Source of the DNA: Actinomycetota bacterium
GTDB taxonomy: Bacteria > Actinomycetota > Acidimicrobiia > Acidimicrobiales > Ilumatobacteraceae
Length of the DNA stretch: 36,787 nt
Direction: 5' to 3'
Assembly (NCBI GenBank): GCA_026393655.1
Contig: JAPKZT010000280.1
Coordinates: 1 to 36,787 of the forward strand
Part shown: positions 1 through 9,136 of the stretch, piece by piece
How the letters are laid out: each line of letters opens with the position of its first letter
Position numbering within the stretch: position 1 is the first letter of the stretch
Notes under the pieces: generated by a model
The model's database searches: none
The model's input: the letters and a program-made list of their open reading frames with translations, nothing else
What the model was told of the DNA's origin: nothing
Made by a program: the position numbers and the translations under genes

Positions 1-1086
1 ACCAGCCTCACCAACTTTCAACCACACCAGACCTTTTGCACCAAGTTTTTTAGCTCGCTCTGTTAGAGCGTCCAATTTATTACGACCACTGGCTGCTTGT
101 TGCGGATAATCAGCGTGCGAAACGCAGATCGCCTTAATTGATTCTGCCGAAGCGAACGCTTTAAATTCAGTTGCCGCGAACACACTCGTGAGTTCAACTA
201 ATGTCATCGCAAAACGCAAGTCTGGCTTGTCGATGCCATAAATGTTCATCGCTTCATGCCAAGTCATTCGCTCAATTGGCGGTGGTTCTGAACCAGTGGC
301 CGCTTTTGCTGCCGCGATCACCGCCGTCGAGATCATTGCGATTACATCGTCTTTATCAACGAAACTCATTTCAGCATCCAGTTGCATAAATTCGTATTGC
401 CTATCGGCACGCAAGTCTTCGTCACGCAAACATTTAGCGATTTGGTAATAACGATCCATACCCGCAACCATCAACAATTGCTTCCAGAGTTGTGGTGATT
501 GCGGCAACGCATAAAAAGAACCAGGTTCGTTTCGAGACGGAACCAAGAACTCTCGCGCACCTTCTGGTGTGCTCGGCATCAACAGTGGTGTTTCAATTTC
601 TGTAAAACCCTGTGACTCCATTGATTTTCGAATTGCAGAGTTAATTGCCGCACGAAGCCGCAGATTTTTCTGCATTCGTTCGCGACGAATATCTAAGTAG
701 CGATACTTAAGACGAACATTTTCGTCGACGTCGTCACCACGTTGATCAATCGGAAACGGGGGTGGTTCAGCATTGTTAAGCACTTCAATTTTGCACTCAG
801 CCAGCTCAACTTCACCAGTTGGAATATTCGCGTTCACAGTGCCACCTGGACGCGCTTGCACTTTGCCGGTGACTCGAATTACCCATTCTGATCGAACATC
901 AACCGTGTTATCGACGACACATTGCACTATTCCGCTGAAATCTCGCAAATCTAGAAACGCAAGGTGTTCGCCGTGTTCACGACGCCGACCCACCCAACCA
1001 CATAAAGTCACAACCTGACCAATATTTTCAGCACGCATGTCTCCGCATAGGTGAGTTCGTAATGCTGTGCTGTTCTTAATGCTCAT
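1..1086 (-). CDS. aspS: Aspartyl-tRNA synthetase, N-terminal 362 residues (cut by window edge)
   Basis: Class II synthetase that charges tRNA-Asp. The ATG lies at 1084-1086, two bases after the hisS stop, and the frame stays open to base 1; bacterial AspRS is usually near 590 residues, so the C-terminal part lies outside. An N-terminal OB-fold anticodon-binding domain (about residues 1-105, with GWVGRRREHG and FLDLRD) is followed by the catalytic core with motif 2 as CLRDEDLRADRQYEF and the beginning of the bacterial GAD insertion. His38 in RRREHG and Gly81/82 in ARPGGT match the residue types reported for non-discriminating AspRS (H31 and G81 of the Pseudomonas enzyme), so it may also make Asp-tRNA-Asn for GatCAB; that is inference. 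It is probably cotranscribed with hisS. Confidence 0.96.
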   Translation of the reverse strand, partial: MSIKNSTALRTHLCGDMRAENIGQVVTLCGWVGRRREHGEHLAFLDLRDFSGIVQCVVDNTVDVRSEWVIRVTGKVQARPGGTVNANIPTGEVELAECKIEVLNNAEPPPFPIDQRGDDVDENVRLKYRYLDIRRERMQKNLRLRAAINSAIRKSMESQGFTEIETPLLMPSTPEGAREFLVPSRNEPGSFYALPQSPQLWKQLLMVAGMDRYYQIAKCLRDEDLRADRQYEFMQLDAEMSFVDKDDVIAMISTAVIAAAKAATGSEPPPIERMTWHEAMNIYGIDKPDLRFAMTLVELTSVFAATEFKAFASAESIKAICVSHADYPQQAASGRNKLDALTERAKKLGAKGLVWLKVGEAG

Positions 1087-1088
1087 AA

Positions 1089-2378
1089 TTATCTCTCATT
1101 TTCATTCGATGTATTTATTCGGGCCTGACTATTGATGTACTTTTCTATTTCTTTTAAAATATCTTGACGAAGCACAACATATTGCTCGCCAGACCCCATC
1201 GGTCGCAACATGACTGTCTCATTTTCAACTTCGTTTGAGCCAATAATCAGTGCAATGCGCGCCCCGCTGCGGTCAGCAGATTTCATTTGGGCTTTAATGC
1301 TTCGCAAATCATACGCCCGATCAGCGCTTAATCCGTGCGCACGAATTTGATGACACAGTTCATGAGCATGAGTGCCATCAACGGTGTCAACGACGAAAAC
1401 ATCAACCGCTTTGCTCGGCGCGGCGAAAACACTTTCGGCGTCACACGCCAAAAGAGTGCGATCTAAACCGAGAGCAAAACCAATACCACTCGTCGGTGGC
1501 CCACCTAATGCTTCTACCAATCCGTCGTACCTACCACCACCGCCGATTGCCGTGTGGGCTGCTTCAAGCGCAGTTGAGACAAATTCAAATGTGGTGCGGC
1601 GATAATAATCTAAGCCGCGCACTAGTCGATCATTAATTTTGTACGCAATCTTTAAAGCATCAAGAGCGCGCAATACCGCTTCAAAATGCTCGCGCGACTG
1701 ACTACTGATGCTTTCGCGAATCGCTGGCGCACCGACAATAATTTCTTGATCTGGTTCGCGTTTTGAATCTAAAACTCGTAATGGGTTTCGCAACAATGTT
1801 GCTCTACTCTCTGCAGTCAATTTCGACTCATGCTTTGCGAAATACTCCGCGAGTTTCGCCGCATATTTATCGCGATCTCCAGAATCGCCAAGTGAATTAA
1901 TTGAAAGTTCAACTTTCTGAAGCCCAAGTGCAGAATAAAATTTTGCAGCGAGGGCTATGACTTCAGCGTCGAGAAACGCGTCGGTTACGCCGAGCGCCTC
2001 AATGCCTACTTGGTCAAACTGTCGATATCGGCCTTGTTGCGGTTTCTCATACCGAAAGTTTGGACCGCTATACCAGACCTTCCACGGCGTAGTTGGTCGA
2101 TGCTCAACGAAAGCTCGGCAAACGCTTGCTGTTTGCTCTGGACGCAACGCAATATGTCTTCCACCTTTGTCGTGAAAGTCGTACATTTCTTTAGTGACAA
2201 CTTCGGTTGCCTCTCCGAGACGTAAAAAAACATCTAAATCTTCAAACATTGGCGGAATAATGTAGAGATAACCAGCCGCTTCAACAGTTGTTTCGAAGAC
2301 ATCTTGAAATGCACGCCAGCGAGCAGAATCAGGCGACAAAATATCACGCGTTCCTGGTGAAGTCTTAAAATCAGGCAC
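1089..2378 (-). CDS. hisS: Histidyl-tRNA synthetase
   Basis: Charges tRNA-His with histidine in the cytoplasm. The 429-residue length is normal. Class II features are visible: the N-terminal PGTRDILSPD block, motif 2 as RYEKPQQGRYRQFDQ, the histidine-specific segment LVRGLDYYRRTTFEF, and the glycine-rich AIGGGGRYDGL motif 3 region, followed by a C-terminal anticodon-binding domain. The start is GTG at 2376-2378; there is no Shine-Dalgarno sequence, but TAGCCT lies six bases upstream, so the gene may be read from a leaderless message. It follows relA after a 96-base spacer and precedes aspS by two bases, the common hisS-aspS pairing. I saw no T-box-like leader in the short spacer. Confidence 0.97.
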   Translation of the reverse strand: MPDFKTSPGTRDILSPDSARWRAFQDVFETTVEAAGYLYIIPPMFEDLDVFLRLGEATEVVTKEMYDFHDKGGRHIALRPEQTASVCRAFVEHRPTTPWKVWYSGPNFRYEKPQQGRYRQFDQVGIEALGVTDAFLDAEVIALAAKFYSALGLQKVELSINSLGDSGDRDKYAAKLAEYFAKHESKLTAESRATLLRNPLRVLDSKREPDQEIIVGAPAIRESISSQSREHFEAVLRALDALKIAYKINDRLVRGLDYYRRTTFEFVSTALEAAHTAIGGGGRYDGLVEALGGPPTSGIGFALGLDRTLLACDAESVFAAPSKAVDVFVVDTVDGTHAHELCHQIRAHGLSADRAYDLRSIKAQMKSADRSGARIALIIGSNEVENETVMLRPMGSGEQYVVLRQDILKEIEKYINSQARINTSNENER

Positions 2379-2384
2379 GCGAGA

Positions 2385-2390
2385 AGGCTA
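2385..2390 (-). promoter_or_regulatory. Possible -10 box (TAGCCT) of a leaderless hisS transcript
   Basis: Read on the minus strand, TAGCCT is followed by six bases and then the GTG start of hisS. It fits TANNNT, the actinobacterial -10 consensus, at the distance that puts the transcription start on or next to the start codon. No Shine-Dalgarno sequence competes. There is no convincing -35 box. The call rests on the same spacing being seen at other starts in the window. Confidence 0.4.
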
Positions 2391-2474
2391 GACGCTTGGC
2401 GATTAAAAGTGCTTCATGCGCGACACATATCAATGTTTTTCAACACTCAATACGACTTGGTTACGACTAATTCT

Positions 2475-4718
2475 CTAGTTGACAGTCTCGTCGGCTGATT
2501 CTTGGTCATGGGGATTACCTGGCATTACTCGATTGGCATCGTAGACCCCATCGATCCTCTTTATCATTCGCAGAACTGACTGCAAATGACTTGGATCGGC
2601 AAACTCAAATTCAAAACGCATCTTGGCAACACGATCAGCGCCAGTATGCGTGGTGCAAGCGACAATATTTACGTGCTCATCCGAAAGCGCGTTTGCAACA
2701 TCGCGCAACAACCGTGATCGATCTAGCGCAACAATCTCGACAGCGGCGATGAACACTGCGCCAGAACTTTCAGACGACCACTCGACTTCAACTAGACGTG
2801 CAGAGTCTTGCGTAAATAACGATGCCGCATTGGCACAATCTGCACGATGCACTGTGACACCACGACCTTTGGTAACAAAACCCATTATCTCGTCACCCGG
2901 CACAGGCGTGCAACAACGCGACAATCTAACCATCACATCAGGCATTCCCTCAATGTGCACTCCATTTCGCTGGGGTGAAGCCACAACAGTTGAACTCACT
3001 GCCGACATTGACAATTGATCTGGCTGAACTCCATCGCGCATTCTCTTTGACATCCGCTCGACAATCGCTACTGCATCAATTCTTTGATCGCCAATGGCGG
3101 CGAAGAAAGCGTCATCGTCTTCGAAATTAAGTAGCGCTACTTCGTCGCTGAGAACTTGCGATTCAAGAACTTTCTTCGCCGGAAGACCCTTTTGTCTGAG
3201 CCGCTCGATCAACTCATCTTTACCATTCTCAACCAAATCTTCGAGTCGTTCACGCGACAGCCATTGCTTAATTTTGCTCCGCGCCTTTGGAGAAACAACA
3301 AACTCAAGCCAATCTTGCGATGGCTCATTAATTTCGCCCTGAGAAACCAGTACTTCGCATGTGTCGCCCGATGTGAGTTTGTATTCAAGCGGCACAAGAC
3401 GACCGTTGACCCGCGCGCCCATGCAACTGTGACCGACTTCAGTATGCACTGCGTAAGCAAAATCAACAGGAGTCGAAAATACAGGAAGAGTTATTACTCG
3501 ACCCTTTGGCGTGAACACAAAAAGCTCATCTTGTTCAAGATCGGTCTTTAGATTTTCTAAGAACTGACTCGGGTCGGACACTTCACCTTGCCAGTCAATA
3601 ATTCGATTCAGCCAATCAATATCGCCTTGCGTGTTCGAGTCTTTGTAGGCCCAATGTGAAGCAACTCCCCATTCGGCTTGTCGATGCATCTCGCGCGTTC
3701 TAATTTGCACTTCAATTGGCTTTCCTCCAGGTCCAACGACTGTTGTATGCAGTGACTGATAGAGATTAAATTTCGGCATCGCGATGTAATCTTTGAAACG
3801 CCCGACGATTGGCTTCCAGTGGCCGTGAATTGCACCGAGTACTGCGTAACAATCTTTTTCTGAGTCGACAACAACTCGAATCGCCATCAAGTCATGAATC
3901 TCGTCAAAGTCTCTACCTTTTTGCACCATCTTTTCGTAGATGCTCCACAGATGTTTGCCGCGCGCAGTTAGGTCTGCATCGATTTTGACTTCCCCAAGCC
4001 ATTGCTGAACTTGCCCAATTGTTTTGGCAAGATACACATTGCGTTCAGGTGCTCGCGTCGCAACGAGCTGATCAAGCTCGGCATAGCGCTTAGGGTACAA
4101 CGCAGCAAATGCGAGATCTTCAAGTTGCTGTTTAATCTCTTGCATACCGAGTCGATGCGCGAGCGGTGCATAAATATCAAGAGTTTCTTGGGCGATGCGT
4201 TGTTGCTTCTCGTACGGGACTGCGGCGATTGTGCGCATGTTGTGAAGTCGGTCAGCAAGTTTGATCATCAATACCCGCAAATCGCGTGCCATCGCCACGA
4301 GCATCTTGCGCATCGTGGCAGCCTGCTGTGCCTCTTTTGAATCAAAATGCAGACGCTCAAGTTTTGTAACACCATCAACGATCGTTGCAACTTCGACTCC
4401 AAAATTTGTTTCAACATCAGCAAGGGTGATCTCAGTATCTTCGACAGCATCATGCAACAAGGCCGCAACTATTGACGTATCATCCAAGCCAATATCGGCA
4501 ACAATTCGAGCAACAGCAATCGGGTGATTGATATACAACTCTCCGCTCGATCTATTTTGCGAAGCATGAGCCGACCGAGCCATTTCATAAGCCGCGTTAA
4601 TTTGTGAAACCGAACCTTTTGGATGGCGCGCTTTATACGCCGTCAACAGGGGCGAAAGTTCTTCGGCAATCGTTGTATTTTGGCGCCGCCACGGCAGCAC
4701 TCTTGATGCTGTACCCAT
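2475..4718 (-). CDS. relA: Bifunctional (p)ppGpp synthetase/hydrolase, RelA/SpoT (Rel) family
   Basis: Makes and degrades the stringent-response alarmone (p)ppGpp. At 747 residues it has the long-Rel layout: HD hydrolase domain with His65, His89-Asp90 in LLHDAVEDT and Asp156 in KLADRLHN; synthetase domain at about 250-360 with Asp276 (HDLMAIRV), RFKDYIAMPK, His324 (YQSLHTTV) and Glu336 (EVQIRT); TGS domain at about 410-470; a Cys-rich zinc-finger-like segment with SRCCTPVPGDE; and a C-terminal ACT domain. Both catalytic halves look intact, so a single bifunctional enzyme is expected. It follows secF by 40 bases; the apt gene found between secF and relA in mycobacteria is absent. It lacks a Shine-Dalgarno sequence and has TACGCT six bases before the ATG. 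Confidence 0.97.
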   Translation of the reverse strand: MGTASRVLPWRRQNTTIAEELSPLLTAYKARHPKGSVSQINAAYEMARSAHASQNRSSGELYINHPIAVARIVADIGLDDTSIVAALLHDAVEDTEITLADVETNFGVEVATIVDGVTKLERLHFDSKEAQQAATMRKMLVAMARDLRVLMIKLADRLHNMRTIAAVPYEKQQRIAQETLDIYAPLAHRLGMQEIKQQLEDLAFAALYPKRYAELDQLVATRAPERNVYLAKTIGQVQQWLGEVKIDADLTARGKHLWSIYEKMVQKGRDFDEIHDLMAIRVVVDSEKDCYAVLGAIHGHWKPIVGRFKDYIAMPKFNLYQSLHTTVVGPGGKPIEVQIRTREMHRQAEWGVASHWAYKDSNTQGDIDWLNRIIDWQGEVSDPSQFLENLKTDLEQDELFVFTPKGRVITLPVFSTPVDFAYAVHTEVGHSCMGARVNGRLVPLEYKLTSGDTCEVLVSQGEINEPSQDWLEFVVSPKARSKIKQWLSRERLEDLVENGKDELIERLRQKGLPAKKVLESQVLSDEVALLNFEDDDAFFAAIGDQRIDAVAIVERMSKRMRDGVQPDQLSMSAVSSTVVASPQRNGVHIEGMPDVMVRLSRCCTPVPGDEIMGFVTKGRGVTVHRADCANAASLFTQDSARLVEVEWSSESSGAVFIAAVEIVALDRSRLLRDVANALSDEHVNIVACTTHTGADRVAKMRFEFEFADPSHLQSVLRMIKRIDGVYDANRVMPGNPHDQESADETVN

Positions 4719-4724
4719 GACTTA

Positions 4725-4730
4725 AGCGTA
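4725..4730 (-). promoter_or_regulatory. Possible -10 box (TACGCT) of a leaderless relA transcript
   Basis: On the minus strand TACGCT is followed by six bases and then the ATG of relA. It matches TANNNT at leaderless spacing, and no ribosome-binding site is visible. No -35 match was found. If real, relA can be transcribed independently of secDF. Confidence 0.4.
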
Positions 4731-4758
4731 GTAGCGACGCAAAAGCCAGATGCTGAAC

Positions 4759-5925
4759 TTAACGTCGTTTCTTGCGAGGTCGAGGTGGATGAGTTAGAAC
4801 GCTTGTCGCACGTTGCGCGGCTTGTGCGATCAACTCTTCATTAGTGATTGAATAAGATTCAGTTGTTGCAGAACTTGATGACTTAGACGACTTGGTAACT
4901 GCCAAGCGCGAGATATCGCCATGACCCATTAATTCTGACATCGCCGCACCAACAGCGATGTGCCCTTTGAACGGCTTGTACTTCGGTTCGTTTTGCTTAA
5001 AAATATCCAATAACGGAACTGCTACAAATATTGATGAGTAAGTTCCGGCGAGCATGCCAACTAGCAATGCAACTGCAAAATCTTCAAGACTTTTTGCTCC
5101 CAATATGAACGAACCCATAACTAAAAGAGAAACAACAGGGAGCGCTGAAGCCAATGTTGTGTTGAGCGATCGCGCCAAAACCTCATTGGTTGAAATATTC
5201 GCGATGTTGGCAAACGATTGTCGAGACGCCGCAAACTTCTTAGAGTTCTCAAGCACTCGGTCGAATACCACAACCGTGTCGTACAACGAGAAGCCGAGAA
5301 TTGTGAGAAACGCAACAACCGTGGCTGGCGTAACTTCAAAACCAAAAAGTGAATAAACCCCAACGCTGATAATTACGTCATGAGCCATCGCGATAATCGA
5401 AGTCAGTGCCATCTTCCATTCAAGACGCCATGAGATATACAACGAGACGACAACGAAAAACACGAGTAATGCCCGCAATGCTTTTTCAGTAATGCTTCGA
5501 CCCCAAGAAGAACTCACCGATGACACGCTGACTTCTTCTACTGGAACCTTGGCTAACTTGGCAAATGATTTTTGTACCGAGAGACGTGCCTGTTCTGTTT
5601 GGTCGCCAACTTGCACACGCATGATTTTGACTTCCGTACCGGTCAAAAATTGTATTTTCGCATTCGTTGACTCAACATTGTTGGCGTCTAAAACTGCGCG
5701 CGCATCTTTGTCGGTAAGTTCGCCTGTTGGGCTATCTGATGGCACTTCCCAGGCCACACCACCACGAAAGTCAATACCGAGATCAAGACCTTGAATCAGC
5801 AGCGACCCAGCACCGGCAACAACAATTACCAGAGAAATTGCAAACCCAATCACCCTGCGTCCGATGAAATCGAACGTTGTCTCGCCACGATAGAGACGAC
5901 CTAAACCTGCGAATATGTTTCTCAT
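4759..5925 (-). CDS. secF: Protein translocase subunit SecF
   Basis: Membrane subunit that with SecD uses the proton-motive force to help preprotein release from the SecYEG channel. The 388-residue protein has an N-terminal membrane segment (about 26-48), an external loop beginning with LGIDFRGGVAWEV, then five further hydrophobic segments, including the conserved SecF stretch DTVVVFDRVLEN. The C-terminus is a basic, Ser-rich cytoplasmic tail ending PRPRKKRR. A clear ribosome-binding site GAGGTG lies six bases before the ATG, and the gene starts two bases after the secD stop, so the pair should be cotranslated. Confidence 0.97.
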   Translation of the reverse strand: MRNIFAGLGRLYRGETTFDFIGRRVIGFAISLVIVVAGAGSLLIQGLDLGIDFRGGVAWEVPSDSPTGELTDKDARAVLDANNVESTNAKIQFLTGTEVKIMRVQVGDQTEQARLSVQKSFAKLAKVPVEEVSVSSVSSSWGRSITEKALRALLVFFVVVSLYISWRLEWKMALTSIIAMAHDVIISVGVYSLFGFEVTPATVVAFLTILGFSLYDTVVVFDRVLENSKKFAASRQSFANIANISTNEVLARSLNTTLASALPVVSLLVMGSFILGAKSLEDFAVALLVGMLAGTYSSIFVAVPLLDIFKQNEPKYKPFKGHIAVGAAMSELMGHGDISRLAVTKSSKSSSSATTESYSITNEELIAQAAQRATSVLTHPPRPRKKRR

Positions 5926-5927
5926 TG

Positions 5928-7493
5928 CTACACCTCTGGCTTTACAGTTTGGATGCCAAGAATTTTTTTACCTTGAACACGCTTTGAACGTGCAAATAAC
6001 AGCACCGCACTTCGTGTGAAGAAATAAGTGATAACGACATCTGTAAGCGCAGAAATGCCAAGAAAGAATGCGAAACCCCGCACTGAACCCACGGTCAAAA
6101 ACCACAAAACCGCAGCAGCAAGAAACGACACCATGTCGGCTGCCACAATTGTTCGCCAAGCTGACTCGAAACTTCGAATTACGGAGTTTTTTAGAGTCTT
6201 GCCAACGCGAATCTCGTCTTTAATTCGCTCAAAGAAAACAATATAAGAGTCAACAGCAATACCAATCGAAACGATGATCCCTGCTATTCCCGAAAGTGAC
6301 AACGCCAGACCGTTTGTACGAGACAGAACCGAAATCAAACTCCATAACAGAGCAATAGAAATCGTCATACCCGCAACCACGAATAGCGCCATAAGTCGGT
6401 AATACGCAATCAACAAAATCAGTACAAGCAGGATTCCGACGATTCCAGAAATAATTGCGGCACGAAGCGAATCTGTTCCGAGTGTTGCCGAGACCGTCTG
6501 AGCTTGTGACACACCAAATCGCACTGGTACGGCGCCGAATTCAAGAATCTTGGCTAAGTCTCGTGCTTCAGTGGCAGTAAACGCTCCACTAATTTGCACA
6601 CTTCCACCTGTGAACTCTGGTTCGTTAACTGTTGGTGCCGAAATGACCGTTCCGTCTAGAACCATTGCCAACTGCCCGGTCGGACAAACCTCAGTTTTGT
6701 TGAAACAGGCTGCTGCCATCTTGTTCCATTGAACATCGCCATCAGCGCCACTTCGCAAACTCACAACAACTGTCCAATTGCCTGTCTGCACATCTGCACG
6801 CGCATCATTTTTAAATACTTTTCCGGATGCGCCAGCGGGCCCGACCACATAGGCAATGCCTTTTTTGTCGAGCAATAAAACTGTTTGAGTTGGATCGTTT
6901 TGATCAGTACCGAGTTCAACTTTCGGCGCAGCTGCCGCATCTGTTGGTGCCACAGTTGCCGAATCTAAAACTGGAACTGTTGTTGACGCGCTAACGGGAA
7001 CCGTAGTACCAGTCGCCGCTGAAGTATTTATATGTCGTGAACTTCCTGGACCGCCAGCAACTGGAACGGTGTCGGTCACCGTCGGCTGTTTCGTGTCTTG
7101 TGTCGTGTCACCGGGGATTGTTGTTGACCCACTGTCTTTGAGCATTCCGGTCTGCAATACGGGACGCAAAAGCAATTCTCCAGTACGACCAATAATGTCA
7201 AGGGCTTGTTGCTGATCTTTTACACCAGGCAAGTTGACGATCACAGTGCCACCCTGCAGAATAATTTCGGGTTCAGCCACACCGATTGAGTCAACTCTTG
7301 CTCGGATAATTTCTACTGCAACATCAAGATTTGCTTTATCGTATTCGCCTTCTGGTTGCAAAGTAACCGACGCTCCACCTTGAAGGTCAAGACCAAGCGC
7401 CGGCTTATTGCCAGCGATCAGATTGGCAGTGAACGAACCGAGGACTACAACTACTAGCAGGACCAGTGAAATTATGTGACGACGTTTATTCAT
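5928..7493 (-). CDS. secD: Protein translocase subunit SecD
   Basis: Partner of SecF in late steps of Sec export. The 521-residue protein starts with a membrane anchor (about 7-28), the GLDLQGGASVTL motif, and a large external P1 domain ending in the DGTVISAPTVNEP region, then five C-terminal membrane segments with GIAVDSYIVFFERI. Residues 117-195, inside P1, form a low-complexity insert rich in Thr, Val, Ala, Ser and Pro; such linkers vary freely between actinobacterial SecD proteins. It follows yajC by 41 bases and precedes secF by two, giving the usual yajC-secD-secF operon. Confidence 0.97.
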   Translation of the reverse strand: MNKRRHIISLVLLVVVVLGSFTANLIAGNKPALGLDLQGGASVTLQPEGEYDKANLDVAVEIIRARVDSIGVAEPEIILQGGTVIVNLPGVKDQQQALDIIGRTGELLLRPVLQTGMLKDSGSTTIPGDTTQDTKQPTVTDTVPVAGGPGSSRHINTSAATGTTVPVSASTTVPVLDSATVAPTDAAAAPKVELGTDQNDPTQTVLLLDKKGIAYVVGPAGASGKVFKNDARADVQTGNWTVVVSLRSGADGDVQWNKMAAACFNKTEVCPTGQLAMVLDGTVISAPTVNEPEFTGGSVQISGAFTATEARDLAKILEFGAVPVRFGVSQAQTVSATLGTDSLRAAIISGIVGILLVLILLIAYYRLMALFVVAGMTISIALLWSLISVLSRTNGLALSLSGIAGIIVSIGIAVDSYIVFFERIKDEIRVGKTLKNSVIRSFESAWRTIVAADMVSFLAAAVLWFLTVGSVRGFAFFLGISALTDVVITYFFTRSAVLLFARSKRVQGKKILGIQTVKPEV

Positions 7494-7534
7494 TTGAGTG
7501 GTTTATCTTTTCAATTTGCAAAAACTGATTGAAG

Positions 7535-7915
7535 TTACTTTTCGGATTTCTTGTCAGTTTTTTTATCGACTGTATTTTCGTCAGCAGGTACAGAAACCTT
7601 GCGAGCAATCGAGCCCTTAGTTACACGAACTTCAACTTTTTCGGCGATTTCAATCCACAAAAGATCATCTTCGATCGCCGACACGAAACCATAAATACCT
7701 GAGTTCATTATCACTTCATCACCTTCAGCAATGCTCGACTGTAAACTTGCTGTCTCTTTTTGGCGCTTGCGCTGTGGGCGAAGCAGCAAGAAGTACATCG
7801 CAGCGAAGATTAAGACCAATGGCAACATGCTCAATATCGGATTACTGTTCGTTTTAGTTGCTGCAATTATTGACAAAAGGTCGATCTTTGCGATAAGCGC
7901 GAGAGTTATAGACAT
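7535..7915 (-). CDS. yajC: Preprotein translocase accessory subunit YajC
   Basis: Small single-pass membrane protein associated with SecDF. The 126-residue protein has an N-terminal hydrophobic stretch (about 28-45) ending in the family signature FLLLRPQRKRQKE, followed by the conserved cytoplasmic segment with EGDEVIMNSGIYGFV, and a charged tail rich in Lys, Asp and Glu. It lies 19 bases downstream of tgt, as in the E. coli queA-tgt-yajC-secDF cluster. An upstream ATG-proximal Shine-Dalgarno sequence is not obvious; TAGACT lies eight bases before the start. Confidence 0.95.
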   Translation of the reverse strand: MSITLALIAKIDLLSIIAATKTNSNPILSMLPLVLIFAAMYFLLLRPQRKRQKETASLQSSIAEGDEVIMNSGIYGFVSAIEDDLLWIEIAEKVEVRVTKGSIARKVSVPADENTVDKKTDKKSEK

Positions 7916-7934
7916 AGCGACAGAGTCTAGTGGC

Positions 7935-9053
7935 TTAAGGCTTGTCGTTAACAGGGCTAGCCCATGTGGCTAAAAGCGTCTTACGAAACTCGGCGAAATT
8001 GCCTTGCGCTATGGATGTTCGCATTTGCGACATCAAGTTAAGCGTGAAGGCAACATTGTGCAGAGAAACTAGCCGTGCAGCGGTCGGCTCATTAACTTGA
8101 AATAAATGACGAATATAACCACGAGTGTGCCTCGCGCAAACCGAACACGAACACGCTGAATCAATCGGGTCTTGACTAGTTATGAACTCTGAACGAGTGA
8201 TATTTAATTTGCCAGTTGACGTTAGTGCAGTACCGTGTCGACCGATTCTTGTTTGCATCACACAATCAAACTGATCTACGCCGAGGTTGACCGCCTCAAC
8301 CAAAGAAGCTGGGTCGCCTACTCCCATCAAATATCTTGGTCGATTTTTTGGAAGATGTTCAATTGCTGCTGCTAGTGCGATCAACATTTCTTCGCGAGTC
8401 TCACCCACCGACAATCCACCGATTCCGTAACCATCAAAATCTAAATCAGCAGTTATTTTTGCACTCTCGCGGCGCATTACTGGATCAACCCCGCCTTGCA
8501 CAATGCCAAACAAACTTTGATCTGCTCGCGTGTGACTGTCACGTGCTTGTTTGGCCCACTGCGATGTTCGCTTGAGAGCAAGACGAATAACCTCATCTGA
8601 TGACGGGAGTGGCGCGCAAACATCTAGCACCATCTGTATGTCAGCGCCCAGCAACTCTTGGGTTTTTACTGCCGACTGTGGCGTAAACCGATGCATCGAG
8701 CCGTCGTAAGTTGAACGAAACGAAACGCCCTCGTCATCCACATCTGGGTTGAGTGAAAATACTTGAAACCCACCCGAGTCTGTGAGGGTTAAGCCTTTCC
8801 ATCCGGCGAACTGGCCTAGCCCACCGAGATCTGCAACAACTTGTGCGCCTGGTCGCAACATCAAGTGGTAAGTGTTGCCGAGCACGATTCGGGCTCCGAG
8901 TTCTTCATAATCTTGGGCACTCAAATGTCGAATCGCGCCGCGCGTGCCAACAGGCATGAAACATGGAGTCTCGTAATCGCCACGATGAGTTGAAGCCACA
9001 CCTGTGCGAGCATCACCCTGACGGGCAGATTCTTTAAATTCAACAGCGAACAT
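7935..9053 (-). CDS. tgt: tRNA-guanine transglycosylase (queuine/preQ1 insertion)
   Basis: Swaps guanine-34 for preQ1 in tRNAs with GUN anticodons, the first tRNA-level step of queuosine formation. The 372-residue protein has the TIM-barrel signatures: Asp92 in TDSGGFQVFSL, GIVQGG, GIGGLSVGE, RYLMGVG, and the zinc site CSCSVC followed by His in CARHTRGYIRHL. A strong ribosome-binding site GAGGTG precedes the ATG. It follows queA after an 83-base spacer that holds a 13-bp tandem repeat. The queuosine pathway is patchy in actinobacteria and mycobacteria lack this gene at the equivalent locus. Confidence 0.97.
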   Translation of the reverse strand: MFAVEFKESARQGDARTGVASTHRGDYETPCFMPVGTRGAIRHLSAQDYEELGARIVLGNTYHLMLRPGAQVVADLGGLGQFAGWKGLTLTDSGGFQVFSLNPDVDDEGVSFRSTYDGSMHRFTPQSAVKTQELLGADIQMVLDVCAPLPSSDEVIRLALKRTSQWAKQARDSHTRADQSLFGIVQGGVDPVMRRESAKITADLDFDGYGIGGLSVGETREEMLIALAAAIEHLPKNRPRYLMGVGDPASLVEAVNLGVDQFDCVMQTRIGRHGTALTSTGKLNITRSEFITSQDPIDSACSCSVCARHTRGYIRHLFQVNEPTAARLVSLHNVAFTLNLMSQMRTSIAQGNFAEFRKTLLATWASPVNDKP

Positions 9054-9065
9054 TGCACCTCACGG

Positions 9066-9080
9066 TATCTAGCTGTCTAG
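9066..9080. repeat. 15-base motif shared with the mshC-plsC spacer
   Basis: TATCTAGCTGTCTAG occurs here between queA and tgt and again, base for base, at 25433-25447 at the end of mshC. It contains two copies of the tetranucleotide CTAG. In each place it sits directly beside a short tandem repeat. Function unknown. Confidence 0.8.
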
Positions 9081-9124
9081 TAAATGCAGTTAGTAGATGC
9101 AGTTAGTAAATGTAGTTAGTAGAT
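9078..9124. repeat. 13-bp tandem repeat, about 3.6 copies, in the queA-tgt spacer
   Basis: The unit is TAGTAAATGCAGT. Copies lie at 9078-9090, 9091-9103, 9104-9116 and a partial one from 9117. Copies 1 and 3 read TAGTAAAT and copies 2 and 4 read TAGTAGAT, so a 26-bp dimer was probably duplicated. It lies wholly between the queA stop and the tgt ribosome-binding site and encodes nothing. Confidence 0.9.
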
Positions 9125-9136
9125 AGCGCCGGCTAG

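Noticed and set aside
2379..2474. T-box or other amino-acid-responsive leader before hisS
   Set aside because: The spacer is only 96 bases and shows no T-box sequence or terminator hairpin.
6916..7145. Frameshift or insertion element in secD
   Set aside because: The Thr/Val-rich stretch stays in frame and is a normal variable linker in actinobacterial SecD.
9066..9130. CRISPR-like array in the queA-tgt spacer
   Set aside because: The 13-bp units are directly abutting without spacers, so this is a simple tandem repeat.
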